DNA from: JAWLGJ01 sp041685145
GTDB lineage: Bacteria; Pseudomonadota; Alphaproteobacteria; Rhodospirillales; Magnetospirillaceae
Length of the DNA: 64,000 nucleotides
Direction of reading: 5' to 3'
Assembly (NCBI GenBank): GCA_041685145.1
Contig: JAWLGJ010000002.1
Span: 1 to 64,000, forward strand
The position numbers were made by a program, and so were the translations under genes. Shown here piece after piece: positions 49,748-59,001 of the stretch. Below the pieces are notes generated by a model. The model did no database searches, was not told the origin of the DNA, and was given only the letters and a program-made list of their open reading frames with translations. Position 1 is the first letter of the stretch; every line of letters starts with the position of its first letter.

Positions 49748-49854
49748 CCTATTTAACCGAATCCGTTTCGCAATGCACCCCTCTCGTGCGGGTACGGCAG
49801 CCCGCGCCCCTCGCCGGATGGCGAACTAATCCTTACCGCGCGAAGGGACTTGAA

Positions 49855-49879
49855 ATTCTGTTGGCCTATCAAACAGAAT
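49855..49879. promoter_or_regulatory. Perfect 8+8 palindrome with 9-base centre before the TRAP operon
   Basis: ATTCTGTT and AACAGAAT are exact reverse complements around the centre GGCCTATCA, giving a 25-bp dyad. It contains the third copy of the TGTTGGCCTATC repeat found next to hcrC and lies about 75 bases before dctP. AT-rich arms in a GC-rich genome and the dyad shape fit a MarR-type operator. Confidence 0.65.
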
Positions 49880-49952
49880 GAGGCATCTGCGCCCCCGTCG
49901 CCGTCTCGGGGCCGCGGAACCCGAAACGAACAGACGGCAGGGAGGGAATGTC

Positions 49953-50984
49953 ATGTTGATTACGCGTCGCGCCTTCGCCTCGCTGGCCGCCGCGGCCGTC
50001 GGGGCGTCGCTGCTGTCGGCCCCCGTGCAGGCCGAGGATACCGTCACCCTCAAGGTCCACCATTTCCTGCCCCCGCCGTCGACGGCGCACGCCAAGTTGA
50101 TCGAGCCGTGGGCGAAGCGGATCGAGGAAGCCTCGCAGGGGCGGATCAAGTTCGAGATCTATCCGGCGATGCAGCTCGGCGGCAAGCCGCCGCAGCTTTT
50201 CGACCAGGTGCGCAACGGCGTGGTGGATGTCGTCTGGACGCTGCCCGGCTATACCGCCGGTCGTTTCCCGCTCACCGAGGTCTTCGAGCTGCCGTTCGTC
50301 ACCGGCTCGGCCGAGGCCACCTCGCAGGCGGTGTGGGAGTTCTATGAGAAGAACCTCCAGGAGGAATACAAGGACATCCACCCGCTGCTGCTGCACGTCC
50401 ATGCGCCCGGCCCCTTCCACATGAAGGAAGGGCTGGTGCGCACCGCCGCCGACCTCAAGGGCAAGAAGATCCGCCTGCCCACCAAGCCGATCGGCGAGGC
50501 CCTGAAGGCCCTGGGCGCCGTGCCGGTGGGGATGCCGGTCCCCGAGGTCTATGAGGCCATGTCGCGCGGCGTCGTCGACGGCACCGTCATTCCGTGGGAG
50601 GTGGTTCTGCCGCTGCGGGTGAACGAACTGGCCGAGTACCACACCGCCTCGGGCCTCTATACCTCGGTGTTCCTGCTGGCGATGAACAAGGACACCTATG
50701 CGGGCCTGCCCGACGACCTGAAGGCGATCATCGACGAGCACTCGGGCGCCAATCTGGCCCCGATCGCCGGCCGCGCCTATGACGAGGCCGAGAACGGCGG
50801 CCGCAAGCAGGCCGAGGAGATGGGCCACAAGTTCCACACCCTCACCCCCGAGGAAGAGGCGAAGTGGAAGGCCGCGACCCGCCCGGTCATCGACGCCTGG
50901 ATCGCCAAGACCAACGATCTCGGCCATGACGGGGCCCGCCTCTATCAGGAGGCGGTCGACCTCGTGGAGAAGTACAGCCGCTAG
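49953..50984 (+). CDS. dctP: TRAP transporter substrate-binding protein (DctP family)
   Basis: Periplasmic solute-binding protein, 343 residues. The signal peptide has a twin-arginine-like start (ITRRAFASLAAAAVG) and a likely cleavage after VQA (27/28). The mature part shows WAKRIEEASQGRIKFEIYPAMQLGGKPPQ reading onward and KGKKIRLPTKPIGEALK, with the conserved arginine used to bind substrate carboxylates. GGCAGGGAGGG precedes the ATG. The operon context (aromatic CoA ligase, hcr genes) suggests an aromatic acid such as 4-hydroxybenzoate as ligand; that is inference. Confidence 0.92.
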   Translation: MLITRRAFASLAAAAVGASLLSAPVQAEDTVTLKVHHFLPPPSTAHAKLIEPWAKRIEEASQGRIKFEIYPAMQLGGKPPQLFDQVRNGVVDVVWTLPGYTAGRFPLTEVFELPFVTGSAEATSQAVWEFYEKNLQEEYKDIHPLLLHVHAPGPFHMKEGLVRTAADLKGKKIRLPTKPIGEALKALGAVPVGMPVPEVYEAMSRGVVDGTVIPWEVVLPLRVNELAEYHTASGLYTSVFLLAMNKDTYAGLPDDLKAIIDEHSGANLAPIAGRAYDEAENGGRKQAEEMGHKFHTLTPEEEAKWKAATRPVIDAWIAKTNDLGHDGARLYQEAVDLVEKYSR

Positions 50985-50992
50985 CCGGAGCG

Positions 50993-51517
50993 TTGACTAC
51001 CACCGGCAAAACGCGGCAAGGAGGCGCCCTGGCCCTGACGGCCGGGCGCCTCGTCGCCGCCGCGGCAACGGCGCTGGCGGTGGCCGGCGGCCTTGTGCTG
51101 ACCTCGGTGATGCTGGTGACCTGCGCCAGCGTCATCGGACGGGCATTCTTCAACAGCCCCATCCTGGGTGACTTCGAGCTGGTCGAGGCCGGCTGCGCCA
51201 TCGCCGTCTTCGCCTTCCTGCCCTACTGCCAGTTAAAGGGCGGCCACATCACCGTCGACATCGTCAGCGACGCCCTGGGATCCCGCAAGCGGCGGGTACT
51301 GGCGATGCTCAACGAGGCCGTCTTCGCCGCCGTCGCCGGCCTGCTGGCCTGGCGCGCGATGCTGGGCGGCATCGACCTGTGGCGCTATGGCGAGACCTCG
51401 ATGATGTTGCAGATCCCCATCTGGTGGATGTTCCTGGTGGTGGTGCCGGCGCTGGCGCTGCTGTGCGTGGTCTGCCTGCTGCGTCTGTATCTGGTAAAGA
51501 CGGGGGAGCATCTGTGA
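50993..51517 (+). CDS. dctQ: TRAP transporter small membrane subunit (DctQ family)
   Basis: 174 residues with four membrane segments (about 20-44, 62-80, 98-120, 142-166). The family block SPILGDFELVEAGCAIAVFAFLPYCQLKGGHI is typical, read in sections. Couples the binding protein to the large permease. The start is TTG with GGAG six bases upstream. The stop overlaps the dctM GTG as GTGA. Confidence 0.9.
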   Translation: MTTTGKTRQGGALALTAGRLVAAAATALAVAGGLVLTSVMLVTCASVIGRAFFNSPILGDFELVEAGCAIAVFAFLPYCQLKGGHITVDIVSDALGSRKRRVLAMLNEAVFAAVAGLLAWRAMLGGIDLWRYGETSMMLQIPIWWMFLVVVPALALLCVVCLLRLYLVKTGEHL

Positions 51518-52842
51518 GCGGAGTCACCCTGGCCCTGGTTCTGTTCGGCGCCCTGCTGGCGCTGATCGCCCTGGCGATGCCCATCGGGGTCGCCATGCTG
51601 CTGGTGGGCGGCTTCGGGTACATCATGCTCTCCGGCGTGGGCCCGCTGCTGCACCACCTGTCCAGCGCCCCCTACGCGCAGGCGGCGACCTATTCGCTGT
51701 CGGTCATCCCGCTGTTCATCCTGATGGGCCAGTTCGCCACCCACGCCGGCCTGTCGGCGGGTCTGTTCAATGCGGCCAACGCCTGGTTGGGGCACAGGCG
51801 CGGCGGCATCGCCATGTCGGCCATCGGCGCCTGCGCCGGCTTCGGCGCCATCTGCGGCTCGTCGATGGCGACGGCGGCGACGATGGCGCATGTCTCGCTG
51901 CCGGAGATGCGCCGTTTCAAGTATTCCGGCGCCCTGGCTTCGGGGGTGCTGGCGGCGGGCGGAACGCTGGGCATCCTGATCCCGCCGTCGGTGATCCTGG
52001 TCATCTATGCGCTGTTGACCGAGCAATCCATCGGCAAACTGTTCATCGCGGCGGTGGTGCCGGGCATGCTGGCGGCGGTGGGCTACATGCTGGCGGTCGC
52101 CGTCTATGTGCGCCTGTATCCCGAGGCCGGTCCCGCCGGCCCGCGCGCCCCCTTCGCCTCGCGGCTGCGGTCGCTGCTGGAGATGGGGCCGGTCATCGGC
52201 ATTTTCGCGCTGGTGATCGGCGGCATCTACGCCGGATGGTTCACCCCCACCGAGGGCGCCGCCATCGGCGCCGCCGGCACCGGCATTCTGGCCGTGCTGC
52301 ACGGCGGCTTGCGCTGGGGCGGCTTCGTCGAATGCCTCAAGGGCACCGCCAAGCTGACGGCGATGATCTTCCTGATCCTGATCGGCGCCGACCTTTACAA
52401 CTCCTTCCTGGCGCTGTCGCAACTGCCGATGACGGCGGCGCGGGTGATCGGCGACAGCGGCCTGCCGCCGATGGCGGTGCTGGCGATCATCCTGCTGTTC
52501 TACCTGGTCATGGGCTGCCTGATGGACAGCCTGTCCATGATCCTGCTGACGGTGCCCATCTTCCACCCCGTGATCGTCGGCCTCGACTTCGGCATGTCGG
52601 CCGAGGAGGTCAGCCTGTGGTTCGGCATCCTGGTGCTGATCGTCGTCGAGGTGGGGCTGATAACGCCACCGCTGGGCATGAACGTGTTCGTCATCAATTC
52701 CTTCGCCCCCGACATCCCCATAACCCAGGCGTTCCGGGGTGTGGTGCCGTTCCTGGCCGCTGACGCGGTGCGGGTGGTGCTGCTGGTGGCCTTCCCGTCG
52801 CTGACGCTGGGGGTGCTGGCTTGGATGGGCTCCCTGCCGTGA
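51514..52842 (+). CDS. dctM: TRAP transporter large permease (DctM family)
   Basis: 442 residues and about 12 membrane segments. This is the channel subunit that uses the ion gradient. Typical stretches: SLSVIPLFILMGQFATHAGL, AICGSSMATAATMAHVSLPE, PPSVILVIYALLTEQSIGKL, GWFTPTEGAAIGAAG and LITPPLGMNVFVIN. It has a GTG start overlapping dctQ. The MarR regulator gene follows after two bases. Confidence 0.93.
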   Translation: MSGVTLALVLFGALLALIALAMPIGVAMLLVGGFGYIMLSGVGPLLHHLSSAPYAQAATYSLSVIPLFILMGQFATHAGLSAGLFNAANAWLGHRRGGIAMSAIGACAGFGAICGSSMATAATMAHVSLPEMRRFKYSGALASGVLAAGGTLGILIPPSVILVIYALLTEQSIGKLFIAAVVPGMLAAVGYMLAVAVYVRLYPEAGPAGPRAPFASRLRSLLEMGPVIGIFALVIGGIYAGWFTPTEGAAIGAAGTGILAVLHGGLRWGGFVECLKGTAKLTAMIFLILIGADLYNSFLALSQLPMTAARVIGDSGLPPMAVLAIILLFYLVMGCLMDSLSMILLTVPIFHPVIVGLDFGMSAEEVSLWFGILVLIVVEVGLITPPLGMNVFVINSFAPDIPITQAFRGVVPFLAADAVRVVLLVAFPSLTLGVLAWMGSLP

Positions 52843-52844
52843 GG

Positions 52845-53276
52845 ATGGTGGCGTCGCGTTTCCTGGACGGGCTTCTCGGCTATCGGCTGCGGCGGGCGCA
52901 GGTGGCGGCCTTTCGCCATTTCGACGACGTCGTCGCCGCCGAGGATCCCATCACCCCGGGGCGCCTGGGAACCCTGCTCATCGTCGAGGAGAACCCCGGC
53001 CTCAGCCAGAGCCGCCTCGCCGAGGCCCTGGGCGTCGATCGCTCCACCCTGGTTGGGGTGGTGGGCGAATTGGAGGCCCGCGGCCTGGTGACGCGCACCC
53101 GCTCCGAGGCCGACCGCCGCCGCTACGAACTGGTGCTGACCGCCGAGGGCGAGCGCGCCCTGGCGCGCTGGAAACAGCGCGTGCGGCGCCACGAGGACAA
53201 TTTCGCCAAGGCGCTGAGCAGCGAGGAACGCAAGACCCTGATGGAGTTGTTGTCACGTCTGCCGGGAGTGGGCTGA
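52845..53276 (+). CDS. MarR-family transcriptional regulator
   Basis: 143-residue winged-helix regulator. The DNA-binding part holds PGLSQSRLAEALGVDRSTLV, ELEARGLVTRTRSEADRRRYEL and LTAEGERAL. MarR proteins such as BadR and GenR respond to aromatic acids or aryl-CoAs. Its gene lies between the TRAP permease and an aromatic CoA ligase, overlapping the latter by one base (TGATG), so it likely controls this operon and hcrCAB. Start uncertain: ATG 52845, or GTG 52839 overlapping dctM. Confidence 0.9.
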   Translation: MVASRFLDGLLGYRLRRAQVAAFRHFDDVVAAEDPITPGRLGTLLIVEENPGLSQSRLAEALGVDRSTLVGVVGELEARGLVTRTRSEADRRRYELVLTAEGERALARWKQRVRRHEDNFAKALSSEERKTLMELLSRLPGVG

Positions 53277-54814
53277 TGAACGCCGCCGACGAGATTCTCG
53301 CGCCACGCATCGCAACCGGCCGCGACCGCGCGCCGGCGCTGATCGCCGACGGGCGCACCCTCAGCTACGCCGATCTCGACGCGCTGACGGCGCGCTATGG
53401 CCACGGCCTCAGGTCCGGCGGCGTCGGGCGCGGCGACCGCGTGCTGCTGCTGCTGAACGACAGCGCCGATTTCGTCGCCGCCTGGCTGGCGGCGGTGAGG
53501 ATCGGGGCCGTCGCCGTGCCGCTGAACACCCGCATGGACGCGGCGCAACTGCGCTTGCCGATCGAGGACAGCCGCTGCGCCGCCCTGCTCGTCGAGGACG
53601 AGTATCTGCCGCAGTACCGCCAGATCGCGCCGGAGCTGACGCATCGCCCGGCGCTGCTGGCGGTGCGCGGCGCCGCCCCCGCCGGCGAGCGCAGCCTCGA
53701 CGACCTCGTCGCCGACCAGCCGACGGTGCTGGCGTCGGAGGCGATGGACCCCGACGACATGGCCTATTGGCTCTACACCTCCGGCACCACCGGCACGCCC
53801 AAGGCGGCGGTCCACCGCCACGGCGAGGTGGAAATTGCCGACCGTTACCTGTGCGAGGCGCTGGGGGTGCGGCAGGGGGACCGGCTGTTCTCGTCCTCGA
53901 AGCTGTTCTTCGCCTTTGCCCTCGGCCACTGCCTCATCGGCGGGCTGCGCGCCGGCGCCACCGTGATTCTCCACCCCGGCTGGCCCGACGCCGCCGCCAT
54001 CGCCGAGGTCGTCGCCCGCCACCGCCCGCACGTCGTCTTCAGCGTGCCGACCTTCTATCGCAACCTGTTGCGCGACGGCGTCGCCGAAACCGAGCCCTTC
54101 CGCAACGTGCGCCGCTACGTCTCGGCCGGCGAGAAGCTGCCCGAGGCGCTGTACCATCGCTGGCGCGAGGCGACGGGGGTCGGAATCCTGGAAGGCATCG
54201 GCGCCACCGAGACCCTGCTGCTGATGGTGGCCGGCACCCCCGAGGCCCACCGTCCAGGCGCCACCGGACGGCCGCTGCCCTGGGTCGAGGCGCGCCTGCT
54301 CGACGACGACGAACGTCCGGTCACCGAACCCGGCCGGCCGGGTGTGCTGTGGGCACGGATGGCGACGGTGGCCAAGGGGTATTGGAACCAGCCCGAAAAG
54401 ACCGCCGCCGCCTTCCGCGACGGCTGGTTCCGCACCGGCGACCAGTTCAGCGTCGACCCCGACGGCTGGTGGACCCACCACGGCCGCGCCGACGACATGC
54501 TGAAGATTTCCGGGCAGTGGGTCAGCCCCGCCGAGATCGAGGAGGCCGCCCAGGCCATCCCGGGCGTCGCCGACGCCGCCTGCGTCGGCACCACCAACGA
54601 CGACGGCCTGACCCGCCTGGCGCTGTTCGTGGCCGCCGCCGATGCCGGTGCCGAGGCGGCGCTGGAGGAGACGCTGCGCGACGGCCTGGAGGCGCGGCTG
54701 CCGCGCTTCAAGCTGCCGCGCAGCGTGCATTTCGTCGCGGAGATTCCCCGCACCGCCACCGGCAAGGTGCAGCGGTTCCGGCTGCGCGAGATGCTCGCCC
54801 CCGCCTCCGCCTGA
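53276..54814 (+). CDS. Benzoate/4-hydroxybenzoate-CoA ligase family protein
   Basis: Adenylate-forming ligase of 512 residues. Motifs: WLYTSGTTGTPKAAVHRHGE (the AAVHRH form is typical of benzoate-CoA ligases), GIGATETLLL, GWFRTGDQFS and the C-terminal lysine in RTATGKVQRFRLRE. Predicted to make the aryl-CoA that HcrABC reduces, most likely 4-hydroxybenzoyl-CoA, but benzoate or 3-hydroxybenzoate cannot be excluded. Last gene of the dctPQM-marR-ligase operon. An interspersed repeat follows. Confidence 0.88.
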   Translation: MNAADEILAPRIATGRDRAPALIADGRTLSYADLDALTARYGHGLRSGGVGRGDRVLLLLNDSADFVAAWLAAVRIGAVAVPLNTRMDAAQLRLPIEDSRCAALLVEDEYLPQYRQIAPELTHRPALLAVRGAAPAGERSLDDLVADQPTVLASEAMDPDDMAYWLYTSGTTGTPKAAVHRHGEVEIADRYLCEALGVRQGDRLFSSSKLFFAFALGHCLIGGLRAGATVILHPGWPDAAAIAEVVARHRPHVVFSVPTFYRNLLRDGVAETEPFRNVRRYVSAGEKLPEALYHRWREATGVGILEGIGATETLLLMVAGTPEAHRPGATGRPLPWVEARLLDDDERPVTEPGRPGVLWARMATVAKGYWNQPEKTAAAFRDGWFRTGDQFSVDPDGWWTHHGRADDMLKISGQWVSPAEIEEAAQAIPGVADAACVGTTNDDGLTRLALFVAAADAGAEAALEETLRDGLEARLPRFKLPRSVHFVAEIPRTATGKVQRFRLREMLAPASA

Positions 54815-54849
54815 TACAGCGAGATTTCAGCAAGAGCGTCCACGCTCCG

Positions 54850-54955
54850 GCCGCCGTTGAGGCGGCGGCCAAGCGAGCGGAGCGAGCGCCCGGCGAGGGC
54901 ACAAAATGACTCTGCGGCCAACCGGCGGACGCCCGCGCCCGGCGAGGGCAAATGA
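54850..54955. repeat. Interspersed two-hairpin repeat, second locus
   Basis: One good copy starts with CCGCCGTTGAGGCGGCGG (54851-54868, identical to the start of the 9767 copy) and ends GCCCGGCGAGGGCA. A degenerate copy from 54913 keeps CGGACGCCCGCGCCCGGCGA (54926-54945). In the first copy the second hairpin is changed to GCGAGCGGAGCGAGCGC. Like the first locus it lies between convergent genes, here the aromatic CoA ligase and padJ. Confidence 0.85.
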
Positions 54956-55016
54956 ATAAAGAACGGCCGACACGGGCGGCGGGGGAGGAGTACGCCCCCC
55001 GTGCCGGCCTGGGAAC

Positions 55017-56330
55017 CTACTTCTTGCGCAGATCCTTGACCCGCGCCGCCTTGCCCTGCGAGCGCGGCACCGCGCCCGGCGGCATCATCACCACCTTGGC
55101 GCTGACGCCGATCATCGACTTGATGTGGTGGCGCACCTCGCCGGCGGTCTTGGCGTAGTCGCTTTGCAGCAGCGCCGGGTCGGCCTCGACCTCGACGGTA
55201 AGGTGGTCGAGGCTGCCTTCGCGCTCGACCACCAACTGGTAGTGCGGCACCGTGCCCGGCAGCCCCACCAGCACCGATTCAATCTGGCTGGGATAGACGT
55301 TGACGCCGCGGATGATCAGCATGTCGTCGTTGCGCCCCGTCACCCGCAGGATGCGCACATGGCTGCGCCCGCAGCCGCAGGGCGCGTCATCCAGCCGCGT
55401 GATGTCGCGGGTGCGGTAACGCACCATCGGCAGGGCCTGCTTGCTCAGGGTGGTGATGACCAGTTCGCCCGCCTCGCCCATCGGCAGCGGCTCCAGGGTG
55501 TCGGGATCGACGATCTCGAACAGGAAGTGGTCCTCCCAGCCGTGCAGGCCGTTGCGCTCGGTGCATTCCACCGCCACGCCGGGGCCCATGATCTCGGACA
55601 GGCCGTAGATGTCCTGGGCGCGGATGCCCAGGCGCTCATCGAGTTCGGCCCGCATCGCCTCCGACCACGGCTCGGCGCCGAAGACGCCGACGCGCAGATT
55701 GGCCTTGCGCAGGTCGACGCCTTCCTTCTCGGCGACCTCGGCGAGATTGAGGGCGTAGGACGGCGTCGCGCACAGCACGGCGGCGCCGAAGTCCTGGATG
55801 AGCACGATCTGGCGCTCGGTGTTGCCGCCCGACATCGGCGTCACCGTGCAGCCCAGGCGCTCGGCGCCGTAATGCGCCCCCAGGCCGCCGGTGAACAGCC
55901 CGTAGCCATAGGCGTTGTGCAGCACCTCGCCCGGCCGCGCCCCCGCCGCCGCCAGCGAGCGCGCCATCAGGTCGGCCCAGGTGTCGAGGTCGGCGCGGGT
56001 GTAGCCGACCACCGTCGGCTTGCCGGTGGTCCCCGACGAGGCGTGCAGGCGCACCACCTGGTCGCGCGGCACCGCGAACAAGCCGAAGGGATAGTTGTCG
56101 CGCAGGTCGGTCTTCACCGTGAACGGGAAGTGGCGCAGGTCCGCCAGGGTCTTGAGGTCGGCCGGCGTCACCCCCTTGGCGTCGAACGCCTGGCGGTAAT
56201 GGGGGACGTTCTCATAGGCCCGCGTCAGGGTGTCCCGCAGCCGCTGCAACTGCAGTTCCGCCAGCCGCTCGCGGCTCATGCCTTCCAATTCGGGCTGATA
56301 CATATAGTCGATGGTTGCCTGCGCAGTCAT
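55017..56330 (-). CDS. padJ: Phenylacetate-CoA ligase (pad cluster)
   Basis: Activates phenylacetate to phenylacetyl-CoA, the first step. 437 residues of the PaaK family: YENVPHYRQAF, VRLHASSGTTGKPTVVGYT (P-loop), YGLSEIMGPGVAVEC, YRTRDITRLD and the end PRSQGKAARVKDLRK with the C-terminal lysine. ATG 56330 gives MTAQATIDYMYQPELEGMSR. The aerobic paa genes are absent; the anaerobic pad genes upstream make PadJ the better name. Last gene of the operon. Confidence 0.93.
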   Translation of the reverse strand: MTAQATIDYMYQPELEGMSRERLAELQLQRLRDTLTRAYENVPHYRQAFDAKGVTPADLKTLADLRHFPFTVKTDLRDNYPFGLFAVPRDQVVRLHASSGTTGKPTVVGYTRADLDTWADLMARSLAAAGARPGEVLHNAYGYGLFTGGLGAHYGAERLGCTVTPMSGGNTERQIVLIQDFGAAVLCATPSYALNLAEVAEKEGVDLRKANLRVGVFGAEPWSEAMRAELDERLGIRAQDIYGLSEIMGPGVAVECTERNGLHGWEDHFLFEIVDPDTLEPLPMGEAGELVITTLSKQALPMVRYRTRDITRLDDAPCGCGRSHVRILRVTGRNDDMLIIRGVNVYPSQIESVLVGLPGTVPHYQLVVEREGSLDHLTVEVEADPALLQSDYAKTAGEVRHHIKSMIGVSAKVVMMPPGAVPRSQGKAARVKDLRKK

Positions 56331-56396
56331 GGCCGTGCCCTCTCTCCAGGTTTTCTTCTGGCGGGCGGCCCCTTGCGGGCGGCCGCCGCCCACCGG

Positions 56397-57734
56397 TTAC
56401 TCGGCGGCGTGCTCGCGCGGCGCCTCGAACCGCCGCAGATAAGCGGTCCGCTCGTCGACGCTCGCCTGAATGTGCGCCACCTGTTCGTCGGTGAGGTGAC
56501 GGTACTTGCCGATCAGCCGCAGGTAGTCGTTGATCGGCCGGCGTCCCTCGGTTGAATGCGTGAAGCGGAGCCCCTCCGCCGGTGTGTGCTCCCACAGGGT
56601 CACGAAATTGGTCTCCACCTGCCGCCGGCAGACCTCGGTGGTCAGGGCGCTGGCGAAGCGCCAGCCGGACGGACAGGGCGCGTAGACATGCACATAGGCG
56701 AAACCGTGCCGCGCCGCCTCGCGCGCCTTCACCAGCTTGTCGTGATAGTCCTCCAGGAACGCCGTCGAGGCGGTGGCGACATAGGAGCAGTTGTGCATCA
56801 ACATGATCAGCGGCAGGTTCTTCGATTCGGAGCGATGGCCCTGAATCACCTCGCCGACCGGCGTCGTCGAGGTCCATGACCCGAACGACGTCGAGCCCGA
56901 CGCCTGCATCCCGGTGTTCATGTAGCCTTCGTTGTCGACGCAGACATACAGCAGCGGGTCGTTGCGCGCCGCGGCGCCGGAGAGCGCATGGAAGCCGGCG
57001 TCGACGGTGCCGCCGTCGCCCGCCAGCGCCATCACCGTCACCTCGCGGCCCATCCGCTGGTACTGGCGCTTGATGCCGGCCATCATCGAGGCGGTGTTGG
57101 TCAGCAAGGGATGGAACACCGGCACCTTGCTGCCGGTCAGGCCGTTGTACCCCACCGTGCCCATGCCGGGAATGCAGCCCGGCGGCGTCGCCAGCACCGT
57201 GTCCGGCCCCACCGCCCGCATGGTGTGGCGGATCAGCAACTCGGAATTGCAGCCCTGGCAGGCCGACAGGCCGGGGACGAACATGTCCTCCATTTCGCCG
57301 TGCGTGTTGTAGATCTCGGCCGCCGAGCCCCATTCCAGGGCGCCCTTGTCGCAGGCCTTCACGCACGCCGGATCGCCGTCGCACAGGTCGCATTTCGACA
57401 CATGGCCCAGCTTGGGCTCGAAGACGATGCCCGCCCAAACGCAGCCGACGGTGCACAGCAGGCAGTTGACGCATTTCGAGGCGTCCCACGCCACCACGCC
57501 GCTGTCGCCGTCCTTGGTCAGCGCCGTCGAGGGGCAATCCATGACGCATTTCGGATCGCCGCACTGCCGGCACAGGGCCAGTTCCCAGGTGTCGTCGGTG
57601 CCCGCCAGGATGCGGATGCGCGTCTGCGCCAGATCGCCGTTGCCGCCCTTGACCTTGTCGCAGGCGGTCATGCAGTCGCCGCAGCCGTCGCACCGATCGG
57701 CGCGGAACTTGATCGTAGGCCAGCTCTTGCCCAT
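56397..57734 (-). CDS. padI: Phenylglyoxylate dehydrogenase beta subunit (TPP) with N-terminal ferredoxin domain
   Basis: 445 residues. The N-terminal ~140 residues hold many cysteine clusters (CDGCGDCMTACDK, CRQCGDPKCVMDCP, CVNCLLCTVGC, CDLCDGDPACVKAC) for four iron-sulfur sites. The rest is the thiamine-diphosphate beta part of a 2-oxoacid:acceptor oxidoreductase, with GDGGTVDAGFHALSGA and YVCVDNEGYMNTGMQ. It oxidatively decarboxylates phenylglyoxylate to benzoyl-CoA with PadG, E, F and H. Directly before padJ. Confidence 0.92.
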   Translation of the reverse strand: MGKSWPTIKFRADRCDGCGDCMTACDKVKGGNGDLAQTRIRILAGTDDTWELALCRQCGDPKCVMDCPSTALTKDGDSGVVAWDASKCVNCLLCTVGCVWAGIVFEPKLGHVSKCDLCDGDPACVKACDKGALEWGSAAEIYNTHGEMEDMFVPGLSACQGCNSELLIRHTMRAVGPDTVLATPPGCIPGMGTVGYNGLTGSKVPVFHPLLTNTASMMAGIKRQYQRMGREVTVMALAGDGGTVDAGFHALSGAAARNDPLLYVCVDNEGYMNTGMQASGSTSFGSWTSTTPVGEVIQGHRSESKNLPLIMLMHNCSYVATASTAFLEDYHDKLVKAREAARHGFAYVHVYAPCPSGWRFASALTTEVCRRQVETNFVTLWEHTPAEGLRFTHSTEGRRPINDYLRLIGKYRHLTDEQVAHIQASVDERTAYLRRFEAPREHAAE

Positions 57735-57749
57735 CGCGCCCTCCTCCGT

Positions 57750-58991
57750 TCAGCGCCAAATCTGCGACATCAGCACCCGCCCCGTCTCCAGCGGCCGGGC
57801 GAGGAATGCGTCCTTCAACGGCCCCAGATCGGTTCGCCGCAGGATGAGCTGCCACATGATACCGGCATCCAGGGTGCGGTCCACCGCCAGGATGCCGACC
57901 AGCCGGTCGCCGTCCAGCGCCACCCGCAAATAGCCGGCGCTATCGTCGCAATGGACGTCGCCGACGCCTTCGCAATCGCCCACCGAAATCGCCTGGCGCC
58001 CGAAAAAGGTGTAGGTGTTGATGGGCACGCCGCCGGGATAGGGCTTGACGCCGGTGTCGCCGGCCATGTCCTGCCCGGCGATGCGTCCCTGTTCGACCGC
58101 GTTGGGCAGGATGCCGTTCACCGCCGTCTCGCCGGACAGGAAGTCGTGCGCCTGCGCCACGTCGCCGGCGGCCCAGACATCGGCGGCCGAGGTGCGCATG
58201 TGCTGGTCGACGATGATGCCGTCGGCGATGTCGACGCCGCTGCCGGTCAGCATGTCGGTCACCGGTCGCACCCCCGCCGCCACCAGCAGCAGGTCGGCTT
58301 CAAGCGCCTCGCCGTCGGCCAGAGTCACCACGGCGCCGTCGCCGCGCGGCTCGACGCGGGCGGCGGCCTGCCCCAGCAGCATCCGCACGCCCTTGGCGGT
58401 GAAGGCGCTTTCGATCAGTCCCGCCGCCTTGCGGTCGAAATAGGCCGGCAGCACCTGGTCGCGCATTTCGACCACCGTCACCGCCATGCCGGCCTCGGCA
58501 AGGTTCTCGGCGGCGTGCATCCCGATCAGGCCGGCGCCCAGCACCACCGCCCGCTTGCCGGCGGCGATGCCCTCGCGCAGGCCGACGGCGTCGTCCATGC
58601 TGCGCAGGACATGGAAGGGGCTTTCGGCGAGGCCGGGAACCGGCGGCACCGCCGGCGCCGCGCCGGTGGCGATAAGCAGCTTGCCGTAGGACCAGGTTTC
58701 GCCCCCGGCGGTGGCCACGCTCTTGGCGGCGGTGTCGACGCCGGTGACGGTGGCGCCGCGTTGCAGCTCGATGCGCGATTCCTTCAGGAACGCCTCGTCG
58801 CGCAGGATCACACGCTCGGGCTCGGAGCGCCCCGACACCACATAGGGCAGGATGGTCGGTGAATAGGGCAGGCGCGTGTCGCGGGTCAGCATGACCACGC
58901 GGCCCGCCTCGTCATGGGTGCGGATCGCCCGCGCCGCCTCCAGCGCCGCGTGGCTGGACCCGACGATGAGGTAATCGGCATGGCCTGTCAT
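57750..58991 (-). CDS. padH: Phenylglyoxylate dehydrogenase FAD/NADH subunit
   Basis: 413-residue FAD/NAD(P) oxidoreductase that passes electrons from the iron-sulfur subunits to NAD+. The NADH site has VVLGAGLIGMHAAENLAEAG, and the FAD C-terminal motif is VWAAGDVAQAHDF. The N-terminal FAD motif reads VGSSHAALEAARAI rather than GxGxxG. A second ATP/NAD step is not visible. Its place between padG and padI in a 15-base-gap operon matches the known pad order. Confidence 0.9.
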   Translation of the reverse strand: MTGHADYLIVGSSHAALEAARAIRTHDEAGRVVMLTRDTRLPYSPTILPYVVSGRSEPERVILRDEAFLKESRIELQRGATVTGVDTAAKSVATAGGETWSYGKLLIATGAAPAVPPVPGLAESPFHVLRSMDDAVGLREGIAAGKRAVVLGAGLIGMHAAENLAEAGMAVTVVEMRDQVLPAYFDRKAAGLIESAFTAKGVRMLLGQAAARVEPRGDGAVVTLADGEALEADLLLVAAGVRPVTDMLTGSGVDIADGIIVDQHMRTSAADVWAAGDVAQAHDFLSGETAVNGILPNAVEQGRIAGQDMAGDTGVKPYPGGVPINTYTFFGRQAISVGDCEGVGDVHCDDSAGYLRVALDGDRLVGILAVDRTLDAGIMWQLILRRTDLGPLKDAFLARPLETGRVLMSQIWR

Positions 58992-59001
58992 CGCCCCCTC
59001 C

